Shown: positions 42,696-42,821 of the stretch, one piece after another
Layout of the letters: each line of letters starts with the position of its first letter
Position numbering within the stretch: the stretch's first letter is position 1
Translations under genes and position numbers: made by a program
Assembly: GCF_003865095.1 (NCBI RefSeq)
Contig: NZ_BHYK01000035.1
Location: 1-42,821 of the forward strand
Direction of reading: 5' to 3'
DNA from: Clostridium tagluense
GTDB taxonomy: Bacteria > Bacillota > Clostridia > Clostridiales > Clostridiaceae
Length of the DNA: 42,821 nt
The notes under the pieces: generated by a model
Database searches by the model: none
What the model saw: only the letters and a program-made list of their open reading frames with translations
Told to the model about the DNA's origin: nothing

Positions 42696-42821
42696 GTGTG
42701 CCAGGCATGGCAATTAACTAGGTGGTGAAAGTCCACTGTGGGGGTCTGTAGTTACCAACCACTAGCTGAAGACAAGGTATCCACCGTGAGGTGTGAACTG
42801 AAGGAAGTCTTAGGCAAAGTT
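42696..42821 (+). mobile_element. 5' end of a group IIC intron (domain I start)
   Basis: The sequence begins GTGTGCCAGGCATGGCA, a group II intron 5' end (GUGYG). It continues with AGGTGGTGAAAGTCCACTGT, then ACCACTAGCTGAAGACAAGG and TGAACTGAAGGAAGTC, which follow in order the domain I elements of the Oceanobacillus iheyensis IIC intron as I remember it (GUGUGCCCGGCAUGGGUGC, GGGUGAGAGUCCC, CUGAAGGAAGC). The insertion point directly behind a terminator hairpin is the hallmark of class C introns. Only 126 bases are in the window; the reverse transcriptase ORF and domains II-VI lie beyond. Confidence 0.88.

Overview
The window is AT-rich, low-GC Firmicute chromosome. Gene content and order point to Clostridium in the strict sense: acpS / GerS-type lipoprotein / alr / mazEF, a transketolase split into two genes, ftsE-ftsX-ctp-minJ-like-uvrB-uvrA, a class F flavodiiron protein, and purine-rich Shine-Dalgarno sites. 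The species cannot be fixed from sequence alone. Most of it is ordinary core chromosome; the unusual material is in the gaps between genes.

Layout. Bases 1-3100 hold the decayed end of a probable kinase gene, a 58-residue zinc-ribbon protein and a membrane-bound diguanylate cyclase (minus strand). Bases 3600-7420 hold a Cof-type HAD phosphatase, a candidate small RNA, a small membrane protein, a deoxynucleoside kinase, a candidate structured RNA next to a PBECR4-like nuclease gene, and a small coiled-coil gene broken by one amber stop. Bases 7657-12872 hold a cell-wall amidase, a fused flavodiiron protein (minus strand), a DegV fatty-acid-binding protein and a small membrane exporter-like protein. 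Bases 13147-17955 hold a MoxR / DUF58 / membrane-protein operon and two small unknown or DUF6514 genes. Bases 18303-21485 hold acpS, a GerS-like lipoprotein, alanine racemase and the MazEF toxin-antitoxin pair.

Bases 21720-28652 carry the two transketolase subunits, a small membrane protein, FtsE, FtsX, a C-terminal processing protease and a MinJ-like PDZ membrane protein. Bases 28653-34260 are a looser region with repeats, a HTH regulator, a secreted unknown, an SH3/NlpC-P60 hydrolase and two membrane-anchored unknowns. Bases 34292-39280 are uvrB-uvrA behind a promoter with a LexA-type box. Bases 39350-42615 are an FHA / FtsW-RodA / class B PBP cluster. The window ends inside a group IIC intron inserted just behind a transcription terminator.

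Working together: the amidase, NlpC/P60 enzyme, FtsEX, protease, MinJ-like protein, alanine racemase, FtsW-like protein and PBP serve envelope growth and division; the GerS-like gene may serve spore germination; UvrAB serve SOS-linked repair; the flavodiiron fusion serves oxygen or peroxide defence.

The most interesting non-coding signals are: (1) a family of roughly 230-bp near-palindromic interspersed repeats, two full copies and five partial ones, whose hairpin arms differ between copies yet stay complementary within each copy; (2) a perfect consensus promoter followed about 130 nt later by a strong terminator with no ORF between (candidate sRNA with a CCCCCC tract); (3) a promoter / structured RNA / hairpin unit directly before a PBECR4-like nuclease gene; (4) a long-stem RNA element before the FtsW-like gene. 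All function statements rest on motifs and family knowledge recalled without database searches.
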